From Gnetum montanum (Eukaryota > Streptophyta > Gnetopsida > Gnetales > Gnetaceae): 64,000 nucleotides of DNA. A program made the position numbers and the translations under genes. The stretch is taken from positions 790,513 through 854,512 of the forward strand of contig MNCI01033529.1 of the NCBI GenBank assembly GCA_015680685.1, given 5' to 3'. A model generated the notes under the pieces. That model saw nothing but the letters and a program-made list of their open reading frames with translations. It was not told the origin of the DNA and did not search any database. Of the stretch, positions 21,841-34,199 are shown one piece after another. Positions within the stretch are counted from its first letter, which is position 1, and each line of letters begins with the position of its first letter.

Positions 21841-24749
21841 GTTTCAGAGCTTGCTTGACCTAAGTGAGGGCATCCAAGAGGTCTTGGCTGCCCCCCTGTT
21901 TAACACTTTCCTCCTCTTCTATTCATCTTAGAAGACAAATTTCCCAAGGAAGGGTGATTTCAGGTCTAGGTTCAAGCCCATTTTGGTAGGACAATGCAAA
22001 CTGTATGGTTAGAGCAATGTCCCTTTTTGGTGATAAGGGCGTGGACATAGGGGTTGAAGACGTAGGCTTGGAAATACTAGGGGCGATACTTTCTCTGGAC
22101 ATCTCACCTACAAAACACACTTCTCATTTTTTGGGACGAAAAGGTTGTTCAACTGTCTGGCGTGGGATGGGGGCTATTGAAGGAGTTGGCCCCCTGATGA
22201 TGAAAGGGGCTAATGGTGTTAATGGGTAGAGTAGCAAAGTTTTGCTAATAGGTGGCATGGAAATGGATGCCCGTGGAGGGACTCTCAGAATGAAAGACTA
22301 TGGCAAGCTTTGGCCAATCGTTGGTGGTGCTGGTGCACTACACTGAGGCACACGGACCATGAATGGCTACTTGGGTGGCCTAGGATCACTATCAATACCG
22401 ATGACATTGCTGATGTAACTAGCATCGTGGACATTGAGGGGGTCTGTGTAGACATGCATAGATTGGTTCTTAGGGCGTACTGTGTTGCTTTCGTCCAATA
22501 CCAGTTTTCCCTGATCGATCAATCTCTAGATCTAATCCTACAATGCTAGACAATAATCTATGTTGTGGTCACACTATTGATGGTAGTCACAAAATTTGTC
22601 CAGCTTGAAACCCTTAGGAACTGGGGGCTCATTGGGTAGGGCCAAAAAGAGGTTCCTAAGGAGCTCACAGTCGCGCTGATATCTCTTGATTCCTTCTTCC
22701 AACATTTGCTTATGTTGGATGTGCCCCACTACCAATAGTTTATTTAGGAGTTTCGAAGGCTTGAGAGGTAGTGGGGTGTACTTTGAATGATCTTTACACT
22801 CAAAGTTAGGTTTGGGTTGTGTAGATGTTCTAAGTGTGGGTACTAGAGGTTGCAGCGGATTTTCCTTCTTGGGCACGGGGTTAGCTATGGGTATGGCTAG
22901 TTTCTTGTTGTTCTTGTTACCATTGTTACTTGGTTTGGGTTTTTCCTCGGTCGCCATAGTGGCCACTATGCTTGTTGGGGCCTTACCCTTGTTCTACTTT
23001 GTGAAGTTTTTTTGTAGGCAATGTAGGCTAGGTCTTTGCTTACCTTGGCTATGTCCTGTATACTCTTAGTCTGAGTGAAGGCTTGACTAAGAGTGTGAGG
23101 GGCGAGGTAGTACATTTTAGACTTGATAAAGTCATTCACTACACCCTTCAAGATGGGCTTGCGAATTTCATTAAGGGTTGCGCTCCATCATTGGATGAAC
23201 TTCTGGACTGGTTCCAGAGGATCCTGTTTTATGCTCATCAACTAGTCTAACATGGTTTCCACCTTCAAGTTATACTTGAAGCGTGTCATGAATTGGGTCA
23301 AAAGCTCCTCTAGAGTTGAAATGGATGAGCGTGGTACTAATCAAAGACTTTCCTAGCTAGGGACATAGCAAAGACATAGATAATCATGTGCGGCCATTGT
23401 TACAATAGAAGGGATTTAGACCTAAAGGTAACAAGATGTGCATTGGGATCTCCCTTTCCATTGTACTTCGTGAAGTGGGGGAGGGACATCCCTGGGGGTA
23501 ACTTCAGAGTAGGGATTGTAGGGTTGATGGGGTCATCCCGGTAAAAGTCCATGACTTGTACCATGTTAGAGCCAATAGCTTTGAGGCATTTTATTTCCTC
23601 GGTGAGGGTTTGGATAAGCTAGAACGTTTGATCTAGACTCTGTGATGTTGTGGACGGTTGGGGAACTACTGAGATAGCTCCCATCTGTGGAATGGCAGGG
23701 GTGGTGGTGTGACCCATTAGTGGTACCATTGGGATAGCCCCCATGAATGATGTTTCTTGCGCTATCCACCACCTAGCAGGTGGTGCTGTTGGAGTAGCAA
23801 CCGCGGGTTGGGCTGCCGGATAGACTGCTTGTGTCACCGGCGACATAGACCATAGCCCTGTGTTTGGTTGTATCATTTGGGGGGTTTGGTAGGTCTGAGG
23901 GTGAACATAATGAGACATCTGTGATGGTTGTGGAATAGGAGAAGGGAATGAGGTCCACCATGTGGATGGACTCGGGCCCATCGCAGTAGGTGGAACAGAC
24001 GTAAATGTAGGGATGGAAATGGAAGTTGCATATGACTGTGAAGTAGGTACAGTATGAACATGTGGTAGGGTAGCTGTGATTAGTGTGTGATGTGCTATAG
24101 GAATGGGCTGATGAACGGTTGGCAGAGGCATAGTTGCTGCAAATGAAATAGGGGAATAAGGGTGTTGATACGTTGGGAAGGCGACATGGCTACCCATTGC
24201 AGTTGTGATTCTAGGCTTTGGGAGCATAGGTGTGATCACAAAGGGAGTGGTGACAGACAATGGATTGGACCAGAAAGACTGGGTAGGAAGGATAGGAATG
24301 GGGTTGGTTTGACCTCCCTTGTCAGATTGGGAATCAAGTTCATCCTATCCATCCTGGAAGACGTCATCCTGGTTAGATGTTATGTCCTATTGCTCCTTAA
24401 GACTAGCCAACTAGATTAGCTAGTCTAGAAGCCTTTGATTTGTCTGTGTCAAAGGTATGGAAGCACTGGGAGTGTGAACAAACTCCTTCCCACCAAAATA
24501 AGCGAACTTGAAGCTATGTTCATCTTTGAATTCATGCACATCAAAAGGTAGGTTTTCCTAAACCTTTGCATAGAGGAAGTTATAGCACTTATATTGTTGG
24601 GCCAAGCCCTTAGGTCCCAAATTTTGGATCCTAAGGGAGCAACGTGTTTCCAACATTAGGTTGAGCAATTGTTTGGGATCTGTGATGCCCTGAACTGTGA
24701 TGGGAACTTCAACGTTGAAGGTGTTAGCAACGGTTCTTGAGGAAGCCAT
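21841..24749 (-). pseudogene. Element A2 gag (decayed)
   Basis: Gag starts MASSRTVANTF at 24749, matching MISSSTTVTTS in C. Then come a Thr/Pro/Met-rich region (24260-23620), the capsid-like retrotransposon gag core (about 23580-22970; FIKSKMYYLAP and DLAYIAYKK near 23130-23010), a Lys/Asn/Pro-rich linker and a zinc knuckle of CHHC type (CDYHQ, TAG, CDHNIDYC at 22585-22540). Between knuckle and protease come PFMVRVP / FILRVP / PFIIRG repeats (22380-22150). Several TAG stops and shifts. Role: particle formation and RNA packaging. Confidence 0.88.
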
Positions 24750-24849
24750 TGTTAAGCTAAAAAGTTTTGCAAATAGAAAAAAGCAAAGAAATTGAAAAGC
24801 TAAATAGTTTTGTGAATGAGAAGAGCAAAGAAATTGGAAAGCAATAAAA

Positions 24850-25172
24850 AAGGCTTTATGTCTTGTAGGGTTTTGAGGAACCATCGAAGCAACCGATCTA
24901 TACCACACAATGCATAAACAACTACAAAAGGATGTCATGTTTATGCTAGTGTATGATAGGGTATAGAGTGCATGCAAGAATACCATAAGATAGGCAAGTT
25001 AGCTGGTGACTAGAGGCTTTATGTCCTATAGGATTCCCAAGGAACCGTTGAGGTGACCAATCTGCACCGCACGACATATAAACAACCACAGACGGGTGTC
25101 AAGTTTACCCTAATGTGTATCAGGGTGTAGAAGGCTTATAGGATTACTATGACACACGGAAAGGGCACCAAA
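24850..25172 (-). repeat. Duplicated leader segment of element A2
   Basis: Two copies of a ~155-bp block (about 24850-25000 and 25012-25165), each with AGGCTTTATGTC, GAGGAACC and CACCGCA/CACCACA parts. C has a single related block at 28330-28500. The block lies between the primer-binding site and gag. Longer reading frames across it are incidental. Confidence 0.7.
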
Positions 25173-25191
25173 GGCCCTGCTTCTAGTGCCA
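25173..25191 (-). promoter_or_regulatory. Element A2 primer-binding site
   Basis: Minus strand TGGCACTAGAAGCAGGGCC, seven bases inside the LTR end. It is complementary to a tRNA ending in ...CTTCTAGTGCCA; I do not name the tRNA. Confidence 0.8.
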
Positions 25192-25198
25192 AAAAAAC

Positions 25199-25376
25199 TA
25201 TAGTGACCGAAAATGTCAGTGGTTGAGAAACACCGAGAGGTTGTCAATCGTTGACAATCTTAACCCCGTTTCCGCGGGAGGGCCGTGCTGGATAGAACAG
25301 AAATGGGGCACCATGAATGGTCTGGTTGATTAGATAGTGACTTAGTTGATGTTAATATAACCTTTTGCAATTAGAT
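25199..25376 (-). mobile_element. Element A2 5' LTR, 178-bp remnant
   Basis: Plus strand TATAGTGACCGAAAATG... through CTTTTGCAATTAGAT aligns with the first 180 bp of the LTR at 11642. At 25376 the match stops and element G/D sequence begins. The rest of this LTR, the 5' part of A1 and probably part of G/D were lost in one deletion. Confidence 0.8.
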
Positions 25377-25494
25377 CAATTTTTTTATTCATTTGATTCA
25401 ATTAATAATTTTGTACCTTCCTAATATTTTTTGTAAAGAACTTGTTCCTCATTTTGTTAACTCAAGAGTGAGTTTTCGTTCAATCATGGGGATA
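25377..25494 (+). mobile_element. End of G/D internal region with polypurine tract
   Basis: CTCAAGAGTGAGTTTTCGTTCAATCATGGGGATA leads straight into TGATGAGTC at 25495. Element H has CTCGAGGACGAGTTTTCATTCAGTCATGGGGGTA before its LTR (minus strand, 58742-58776). The shared end identifies this as the 3' end of the G/D internal sequence. Confidence 0.8.
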
Positions 25495-26387
25495 TGATGA
25501 GTCATGATTGTGTCAACCCTGATCTTGGATACCCAATATCAAGGCTTCAATATCTTATATGTAATATTGGATCCCTGGAAATGACATTAGATATCCAATA
25601 TCATCTCTTCTATGCTAGCCTATAAATACAACACTTGGGTGCATGGTTGGGACATAGTTTTATATTTAGATTTTAGTTAACTTTTTCATAGATTGTTGAT
25701 CCCTAGTTCTATTATTCCCAATGTATGCCTACAATGTGATGTTTGTAATTGTATGACATACTTATTTGAGTGTGATGTACTTGGATATGTTACATGATTG
25801 AAAATAAAGATCGAGATTACTCCCATCATTGCAACATCTACTTAGATTTATTATTGCATTAATTGTTTAATTGTTTAATTATTTACTATTTTATTTAGTT
25901 AATGTTTCCATTTATTACTATTTACTATTCCCATCATTAAGTAGAATGATTACAACTAATCATGAGTGTTTAAGTATAATTACTTGCTAACCCAACAATG
26001 TATTATTTGGCAAGCCTAGTGATGTATTCTTGGCAACCATAGTGGTAGTTATACGAAGTCCAAGGTATGAGTAGATGGTTAGGGATGGATACTTATCACA
26101 CATAGGAAATTTTAGACTTTACTTTCCACTATTTATTAGCTTAATTAATTTATCTCTTTATTGTCATTAAGAGTAGCATAGGATTAGAAAACATCAATCA
26201 TATGCCTCACTTTAGACTAAATCGTATGTGACAAAGCTGCCACTCTTCCAAGTGGAAAGATAATGAACTATAATGAAAACATAATGATTTAGATGCACAA
26301 CTAGTCCCATCCATAGAATCAAATTGAACCATGTGTGAATGCTTGTGATTTGTATGGTTAGGCATAGGGGTACCTCATTGCTCATCA
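25495..26387 (+). mobile_element. Element G/D 3' LTR
   Basis: 893-bp LTR, TGATGAGTCATGATTGTG...TACCTCATTGCTCATCA, aligned along its length with 1508-2475, including TGCATGGTTGGGACATAG and GTAGTTATACGAAGTC. A shorter GATATC block explains most of the length difference. TATA-like CCTATAAATACAAC lies near 25620. It is followed by ATAAA, the presumed target duplication, and then by the gag start of element E. Confidence 0.88.
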
Positions 26388-26393
26388 ATAAAC

Positions 26394-26431
26394 ATGTCTT
26401 TTCAACAATCCACCAAAATGACCTCCACCCT
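26394..26431 (+). pseudogene. Element E gag, first 13 codons
   Basis: ATG at 26394 opens MSFQQSTKMTSTL. The 13th codon is split by the insertion of element C: bases CT at 26430-26431 join C at 44866 in frame, giving LTSKDPN. This is seen by removing C plus one copy of its 5-bp duplication. The rest of the gene is at 44866-47000. Confidence 0.75.
26427..26431 (+). repeat. Target-site duplication of element C, left
   Basis: ACCCT, exactly repeated at 44861-44865 after C's 3' LTR. Five-base duplications are standard for Ty3/gypsy integrases. Confidence 0.85.
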
Positions 26432-28301
26432 TAAAACAAGCTAAAATTTCAAGATCCTCTTGCTTCACCAGCATCTTGGAATTCAGGCAAGGGATTTCCA
26501 CAAGTGCAGTGTCATGGTAGTTTGGCAGGAAATGAATGCACTAAGTTTAGACTATTCAGTTAAGCAAGTTTTCTACCTTCAAAGCTGACAAGCCCAATGG
26601 ACTCTCTGGCCTGCCCACCTAGATGTTTCACCCGACTGACAGTTTGTTTAGAAACCATGTGTGGAGTTGTTGGCAGTGCTCAAGATGCATAAAAAAGTTT
26701 GGCAAGTTTTCTAGTGAAGAATTTTGATACACTACGCTACGCTATATAGCATAGCAGACCTCGAAAGATAGTTGCTCAGGCAATCAAGTGCAAATAATTG
26801 CAGAACTAAGTGCTACGCTACGCAGCGTAGCATAGAATCAGAAAGGCTTAGCTTACCAAGTGATTATAGTGAAGAAATTGCACTCAGAAAGCACCTCGGC
26901 CTCCAAAACCAGTTGCCTTGTTTGACTTCAAGTCCTTCAGGAAGGTCTCTTACTAGAAAGTGGCGAATTGAGAAAAAAGTAGGACATGATGGCTGCTACG
27001 ATATGCTACACTACATAGCGTAGCATAGTGTAGCAAAAATACAAGAGTAGCAAGAAATGTTTCAAATGAAATTTCAGCAAGTTCATAGCTTCTCTTTCAC
27101 AAAAGGCAAAATTTACAATTGTTAGCATGATCAAGACTTCAAACAAGTGTTTACAACTTTAGCACAAGTCGCTGATAAAGCTGACTACTATGCTATGCTA
27201 TGCTACGTAGCGTAGCATAGCATAGTAGAGATGAAAATTCAATAAAGAACTTCAAAAGTTAACCCTATGTGCGTTGAAGCTTCCAACAGATGTAGTTGTA
27301 GTTGACTTCAAAGAAAATTTCCTTTTCAAACTGGTGGCTACACTGTGCTATGCTACATAGCGTAGTATAGCATTGCAAGCAACTATGCTATGGTAACGTG
27401 CTATGCTACATAGTGTAGCACAACGTAGCAAATAGCTACGCTATGCCAATATGCTTCATCTCTTGCTTGCATTATTTGCATACCTAATGCCAACACTACC
27501 AGTTTCAACAGTGTGATTGCAGCATGGCAAGTTCACAATCAGCTTTGCATGTCCATGCAATATGGACACATTAGCATCTCATGGGTCTAGGACATGTGGC
27601 ATCTAAACTACATCTCTCGCTTGCTCCTAGTCCTATAAATACCTTGAGGAGCAACACTCAAAGGGTTGGCAAATTTGGGGTTGGTTGGGGAAAAATTGGC
27701 ATTGTAAGCATTGTTGGCAAAAATTGGGTTTTGCAGTTGGCAATTTTTGGAAATTTTGAGCATTGTTGGCATTGATTGGCATTTTAACAATTCAAAGAAA
27801 GTTGACACCTTTAGCATTGGAACTTGGCATTAGCTTTTTGCTTGTTGGTACTTTGTACTATTGGCTCTTAAGCTTATACCCGAAAACATAGTTGAGGCAT
27901 CTTGAGTGTTCTAGCCATTCCTAAACTCCCTGTGCCCCTCCAACACTATACCACTTGTTACGCATTTTCAAGAAGAGAAGAGAATCGAACTTGCGACTTT
28001 GTGGTGGTGCATTTTCTCATCCCAGTTGCTCTATTATTTCTACATTATTATCACTGTATAGCATCATTTTCTTTATTATCGCATTTATCAATCATTAGTT
28101 AGATTTCACATATTTCATGCTTAAAACAACATTTACATAAGGTTAAATTACACCGACTAAGTCCTTGTTTGATCGACCAGACCATTCAAGGTTGCCCATT
28201 TTCATTTTTATTCAGCATAGCCCTCACATAGATCCACGGTTAAAACTATTCACCTAACAACCTCTTGGTGTTTCTAGCCACCAATGTTTTTGGTCGTTAT
28301 A
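26432..28301 (+). mobile_element. Element C 5' LTR
   Basis: 1870-bp LTR whose eroded start TAAAACAAGCTAAAATTTC corresponds to TGAAACACCCCAAAATTTT of the 3' copy, and whose end is GGTCGTTATA (3' copy: GATCACTACA). Six palindrome clusters of GCTAYGCTAYRTAGCRTAGC type lie at 26733-26758, 26813-26836, 26996-27034, 27188-27230, 27337-27370 and 27399-27430. TATA-like CCTATAAATACCTTG at about 27632-27646 would give a start site near 27670. Differences from the 3' copy are mostly transitions. Confidence 0.9.
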
Positions 28302-28307
28302 GTTTAC

Positions 28308-28325
28308 TGGCACTAGAAGGAGGGC
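28308..28325 (+). promoter_or_regulatory. Element C primer-binding site
   Basis: TGGCACTAGAAGGAGGGC, six bases after the LTR end; same site as in A2, E and F. Confidence 0.8.
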
Positions 28326-28546
28326 ATTTCGGTGTCTTTTTCATGTTTCACGGTAGTCCTATATGCATTTTGTACCCCTTCATGTACTAGCGTAAATGTG
28401 ACACCCTTTTGTGGTTGTTTATGCATCATGAAGTACAAATCGGTTACTCTAATGATTCCTCTGGAATCCTATAGGATAGAAAGCCTCCAATCACCCCTTG
28501 ATCTCCTTGTTTCCCTCATTTGCAAGCTCTTTTTAGCTTTATGAAA

Positions 28547-31200
28547 ATGATTTCCTCAAGCACCACAGTTACTACCTCTAATGTTGAGGTTCCCCTCTCA
28601 GTTCAAGGCATCACAGGTGTCGAGTAGCTGCCTAGTCCAGTGCTGGGACCACGTCGATCTCTCAGGATCCAAAATCAAGGACATGAGGGCTCAGCTCAGC
28701 AATACGAGCAGTACAACTTTCTTTGTGATAAGGTTTAGGCAAACCTACCTTTAGATTCACAAGAACTCAAGGACAAACATGCTTTTGAGTTCACTTGATA
28801 TAATGGGAAGGAATTTATTCCTACTCCTAGCATTTCCATTCCTTTGACATAGATGCATCAGTGGCTCATAGATCAGCTAATAGTGACCATTAGGCCTAGA
28901 GAGCCATGAGACATAACATCTCACCATGATGAGACATTCTAAAACAGGTAAGAGGAACTGGATTCCTAGTCTGAAGGTGGGGGTCAAACCAACCCTGCCA
29001 CCATGCCTTCCACTCCATCTTTCGGGACAAACCTACTCTTTATCGCCGCTCCCTTCATGATCACATCTGTACCCTAGCAACCTATGATCTCATTGGCAAT
29101 GGGTAGCCATGCCATGCCCTTGGCATATCAATACACCCACTCCCCTATCTCCTTTTTAACCACTACTCCTCAAAAAACTGTTCCTTAATCAATTCCTTTA
29201 GTGTATCATGCAACCATCATGGGTACCCTACCCTACATTCACGCCATACATATATCGCAGTTGTATGTAGCTTCCACGTCCATTCCGCTATCTACACTTG
29301 TTCCACCGTCAGTGATAGGCCCAGTCCCACCCACATGGTGGACCCCATTTACTTCTCCTGTTTCATAGCCACCCAAATGTTTCACTATGTTTGCCACCAA
29401 GCGTATCAGGTTCCGCAAATGGTACAACCAAGCATGAGACCATGGTCTATCCCGCCGGCCACATAGGTGGACAACCCCATGGCAGAACTAGTAGTTATTG
29501 CTCCAATAGCACAACCTACCAGGTGGTGGATAGCACAAGCAACACCTTTCATAGGAGCCACCCCAATAGCACTGCCTATGAGTTAGGTTGTTGCCCCTAC
29601 CATGCCATAGATGGAAGCTACCTCTGTAGCTCCCCAACCATCTTTATCATCTCTGGGTCTAGATCAAGTGTTCTAGCTTATCTAGATCCTTACTGAGGAA
29701 ATCAAATGCCTTAAGACTGATGGTTTTGATACCATACAAGTCATGGACTTCTACCAAGACAACCCCATCAGCCTGATAGTTCCCATGCTAACTTTACCCC
29801 CTAGGATGCCACTCCCCCATGTTACAAAATACAATGGAGAAGGTGACCCCAATGCTCATCTTGTTACATTTAGATTTGAATTCCCTGTTTTGCAATAATG
29901 GCTACATACAATCATCTGCATCTTTGTTATGTCTTTGACAGGGAAAGCCCTGGATTGGTACTGTGCCCTCCCACACTCCTCCATCTCAACCCTAGAGGAG
30001 CTCCTGTCCTAGTTCATAACACATTTCAAGTGTAACTTGAGACCAGAAGTTATGCTGGATCAGCTAATGAGCGTGAAGCAAGATCCACTAGAACTAGTCC
30101 AAAAATTTATACAATGGTGAAGCACTACCCTTAACGAGATCCATAAACCAATCACAGAGTCCCATTTGGTGGCTGTCTTTAAGGGTGTAGTGAATGACTT
30201 TATCAAGTCCAAACTATACTATCTCACTCCCTGGACTCTTAGTTAGGTTTTCGCCTAGATAAAGAGCATACAAGATGTGGTCGAGGAAAGTAAAGACCTA
30301 GCTTATGTTGCATACAAGAACACATTCACAAAGAAGGACAAGGGCAAGGTTGCAAAAACCACAGTGGCCGCTGTGGTAAAAGAAGCCAAATCCAACAACA
30401 ACAAGAATAACAAGAAAGTGGCCATAGCAGGAACTAACCCCATGCCCAACTAGGGCAATGTAGCTCAACCCTCCACATCTACATCTAAAGCATTTGCACT
30501 ACCTAAGCCAAACTTTGAGCATACAGATCACTCTAAATATACCCCATTGCTCGTCAAACCTTCAAAAATTCTAAAGCAATTACTAGTAGAAGGATATATC
30601 CAACACAAGTGGATGTCAAAGGAGGGAGTTAAAAAACATCAACGATACTACAAACTTCATAGGAACCCCTCCTTGGCCTTGCCCAATGAGCCACCAATTC
30701 CTAAGAATTTCAGACTGGAGCATCAATAGTGTGGTCATGACACAGATTACTGCATGGCATTAAAAGATGACATCCAAAGAATGATTGATCAAGGGAAACT
30801 GGTTTTACACAATAGCAACCCAGTGCATTCCAAATATCATTCTCTGCATGTTTACATGGATCCTCTTAAGGCCAACAACGCTAGCTACATTATCAACACT
30901 ATCAGTGTTAACAATAATCCTAAACTATCCTAGCGGCCATTTGTGGTTTGTGTGCCTCAACGTAGTGCACCAACACCATCAATGGCCAAGAAAACTCCAC
31001 AAAAAATGTTTGTCTTGAGAGTCCCTCCCCAGACATTTAGCCCTACACCCTCTATTAGCAAAACCACATCACTACACGCATTAACACCATTAGCACCATT
31101 CGTCATCAGGGGGCTAAGCCATTTAACCATCCCCACCGCACATAAGATAGCACCTTAGCCTTCTCGCCCAAAAAAATGAGAAGAGCATTTAATAGGTGAG
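28547..31200 (+). pseudogene. Element C gag (decayed)
   Basis: Starts MISSSTTVTTSNVEVPL at 28547, colinear with A2 gag. A Pro/Thr/Ser-rich part (29000-29690) precedes the capsid core (about 29750-30350; LTLPP, FKCNL, VNDFIKSKLYYLTP). The Lys/Asn linker is at 30350-30450. A CHHC knuckle lies near 30720-30750 (EHQ, TAG, CGHDTDYC; its first Cys is lost), followed by MALKDDIQRMIDQGKL. The linker then has PFVVCVP, MFVLRVP and PFVIRG repeats (30940-31115). It has many stops, mostly TAG, and a few shifts. Role as for A2 gag. Confidence 0.88.
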
Positions 31201-31455
31201 GCATCAATGGAATGTACTACCCTGAGTGCTTCCAAACCTATGCCCTTGCCCTCTACATCTATGTCCTCATTGTTGAAAGATGACGTTGCTACACGTGCAC
31301 GGTCATCACCACCTCACTCGAAAGGGTATGATCCTAGACTCGAAACTATTCCTCCTCGGGAAATTTGTCTCATAGGATGAATGGAGAAGGAGAAAAGCAG
31401 TAAACAGGAAGGTGGTCTAGATCTTTTAAGCACTCTCACTTAGGTTAGGCAAGAT

Positions 31456-32340
31456 TTGAAACAAAAAAACACAATGTTGAGCCTGTATGACTTGATTATG
31501 ACTTCTACTACACACCGTGAGGCTTTGGTTCACACGTTAGCGGTGATCCCAGTTGACGAGAACATGTCAGCAGAAGAAAAAGTAATCCACTTAGTTATGC
31601 TTTCTTCTACATCTGTAGGACCCAAGCCATCCCAATTGACTTTTTGTGATGATTCCATTAGGAAAGACCCTGAAATGGGTCAGTTGACTACAACACCTCT
31701 TTTCATCACAATTAGGGTTAGCCAATACAAGATCCGAAGGGTACACGTTGATGATGGGGTTGCTACAAATGTCATCCCATTCCCTATAGTGGATAAGCTT
31801 GGTTTGGTTGACTAGATCAGACCCATAATGATTTCATGCTTGAAGTCATTCAATAGGGCATGGCTCATAGTGAAAGGCATGGTCCACATTGACTTTGTGG
31901 TAGGAGACTAGTTCCCCACTAATGCAACATTTATCATGGTGGAAGAGATGCCCAAGTTTAACCTAATCTTAGGTAGATCATGGTTAACACAACTTAGGAT
32001 CGTCTCTTCGCCCATACATCAAGAGATCCATCTACCCTATGTAGGCAAGGAAGTGGTAATCCATGACAATGAGGTTGCAATGCAAGCAATCAATAACATA
32101 GATATGGAATAGGGCTCGGAGGTCATAACCTCTAAGAGTGAGGCACCTATCTCTGTAGATACTAATGGTTTAGTGAAAGAGCCAGCCCAGCATGTCGGCT
32201 CAAGAAAAAAAAATTCATGGGGTGAGTTGCCCTTCCAAGTGGTGGACAACGATGTAGATGAGTGCCTTAGCCAAACATCTATGGTGGGTCAAAAAGCAGT
32301 TACACATAGCGTAGCAACCCCACTACTTCCTACCTAGTTA
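31456..32340 (+). pseudogene. Element C protease (decayed)
   Basis: Opens with LYDLIMTSTTHREALVHTL (31480-31540), then TTTPLFITIRVSQYKI and the active site VHVDDGVATNVIPFP (31740-31790). NLILGRSWLTQLR lies at 31960-32000. As in A2, E and F, the catalytic triplet reads DDG. The domain ends near 32340 at the conserved CATAGCGTAGCAACCCCACTACTTCCTACC stretch, then array 1 and the antisense gene follow. RT begins only at 37919. If pol is expressed as one protein, the intervening 5.5 kb must be spliced, as in Ogre elements. Confidence 0.87.
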
Positions 32341-32424
32341 ACATCCTTTGTACATTTACCACTTATTAGCTTCGTATTCATCCATCTAAGCTAGGGCCCA
32401 AAATCGTTAACATACCTTTTTATT

Positions 32425-32610
32425 TACACCATGGCCTGAAATGACCTAAAAATATATCGGCACCATAGCCCAAAATGACCTAAAACTACACATGACCCAA
32501 AATGGCCTAAAACTAGCCATGGCTTGAAATGGCCTAAAACTACGAATGGCCTGAAATGCCCTAAAACTAGCAATGGCCCGAAATGGCCTAAAACTAAAGT
32601 GAAAGACATA
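32425..32610. repeat. Tandem array 1 of element C
   Basis: Five to six units of about 29 bp, CTAAAACTAGCAATGGCCCGAAATGGC. It lies between the convergent 3' ends of gag-protease and the antisense gene, as in A2 (20515-20835). Confidence 0.9.
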
Positions 32611-32989
32611 AAAACTAATCCCATAGATAACATACATAACACATAAATTAGAGTAGCATCAATCCTATATTAATCCATTTTTCATTCAAGATTTCACTTA
32701 AACAATGTCTGCAATATTTTTACACAAAATATAAAAATACAAAAAATCAAAATCCCTACTATCACATGTCATCTTCTCCTTCATCATCTCCCTTTGCATC
32801 ACCTTCTTCCACATCATCATTTTCACCCTCTAGGGGCCCTGCTTCCTCATCTAGGATTTGCACCATAAGCATCAAGAAGTTAGCTAGAGTTACATATAAT
32901 AGCTAGAAAAACATCAACTGTTGCATCACAAAAATTGATTGACCCGAGACGACCCCACGTCTACCTTGGGTGGTATGCGATCCAATCCG

Positions 32990-33764
32990 ATCCCAAGGTG
33001 GTGCTAGACCTCCTCCCTTATGATATTTGCCAAATGTTTTTCACTCAGTTTAGCATTTTCTGTAGCTTTCTCCTTTTCAATGGCCATCCATCTTGGTGGT
33101 CCCGGAGAAAAGGAGATGGTGGTAGTCTCACCTGTGGGAAGATTCATTTTTCGCTTAGGTGACTCAGTGACCTTCACTTGCTACATGAACTTGTTGTAGG
33201 CCTTAGAAGCACCAATGACATCTACAAATGCTTCATAAGTATACAACTTCACTGAAGCATCCCAATATTGTTTACGATAGGTAGCACATTCTAGTTTCTA
33301 CATATGCTTGTGATTTTTCTAGGACTACCCCCACTCGTAAACTCTAGTACTATAATCCTTCAAATCTTGGTTCTTCTGAGCCAACAAGTCTATTTGCATC
33401 TGCTGCTCAATTATTTCCTGGGTGGCCTCATTGTTGCGCTGCATAGCCAACCTATAGCTTGCATAATCTATGATAGTTGTGCACTAGCTACCATCATTGG
33501 TATCATGGGCCAGGAGGAACTCATTCCTAGAACGAAGGTCTCCCACCTCGGTGGTCAGATTGGCCATCTCTTTATCCTACCTCTGGACCTATTTCCACAT
33601 GTCTTTATTCACATGCCTACACTCACACAAGGAGTGTGCCGAGTGCAATGCACATTTGCTATAGTCTTCATATACACGACGAGGCACCTTGGTCACTTCA
33701 GGTGGGAATTTTAGCATGACATCCATCTTTATTACTTGTTTTGGGTCCCACTTGAGGTGAGAGG
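32990..33764 (-). pseudogene. Antisense gene exon 7: coiled-coil-like region
   Basis: About 258 codons in a single frame. In order: SHLKWDPKQVIK, FPPEVTKV, CECRHVNKDMWK, then a heptad-like Glu/Lys/Leu/Gln region (LTTEVGDLRSRNEFLLAH ... QQMQIDLLAQKNQ), then DLKDYSTRVYEWG and ISFSPGPPRW. I count about seven in-frame TAG stops (TAG after CAG- or TGG-like contexts) and no frameshift. The SRNEFL, YEWG and PGPPRW motifs are shared with A1 and A2. A dimerising DNA- or RNA-binding role would fit the coiled coil, but that is a guess. Confidence 0.7.
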
Positions 33765-34199
33765 TTGTTATCATAGGTAAAAGCACATTAGTCATAGTAG
33801 CGTAGCAAATTTTGACAATTCAAGAAGTCTAGCATTGCAAGTTAAAGGCCTAGCATAGCCACTTTACTTACCAACTTCTAGATCGACCTATTTGAGATGG
33901 CTAATCATGTAGTTGACAACCCACTACATGAATGTAAGCTCGTTAAGGGTCTTGGCCCATGGTTCCAACTGGATCAAGGAAGGTCTTGCAGTGTTAACAG
34001 CAGTGTCTACCATATAACTAAATGCGTCAATAATGATTGAGATAGACTACAATAAAATAGGTGAGTAATGGAGACAATAATATAAGGGCTCCTACCTAGC
34101 AAACCCTCAAGGGTGATAGCGGGGGGGAGGGGGGTTACCCATCGAAATACTGTTGAATATACTATCAAACTCATAGGTATCTTATTGTAGCTACCCTTT

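Noticed and set aside
23619-24260. 213-codon Thr/Pro-rich frame as an independent gene
   Set aside because: It lies in frame between the gag start and gag core of A2 and matches the same region of C; it is the linker of gag.
32424-32642. Two overlapping minus-strand frames with VLGHFGPL or SFRPFRAI repeats
   Set aside because: Translations of array 1 of element C in two frames; no support as protein.
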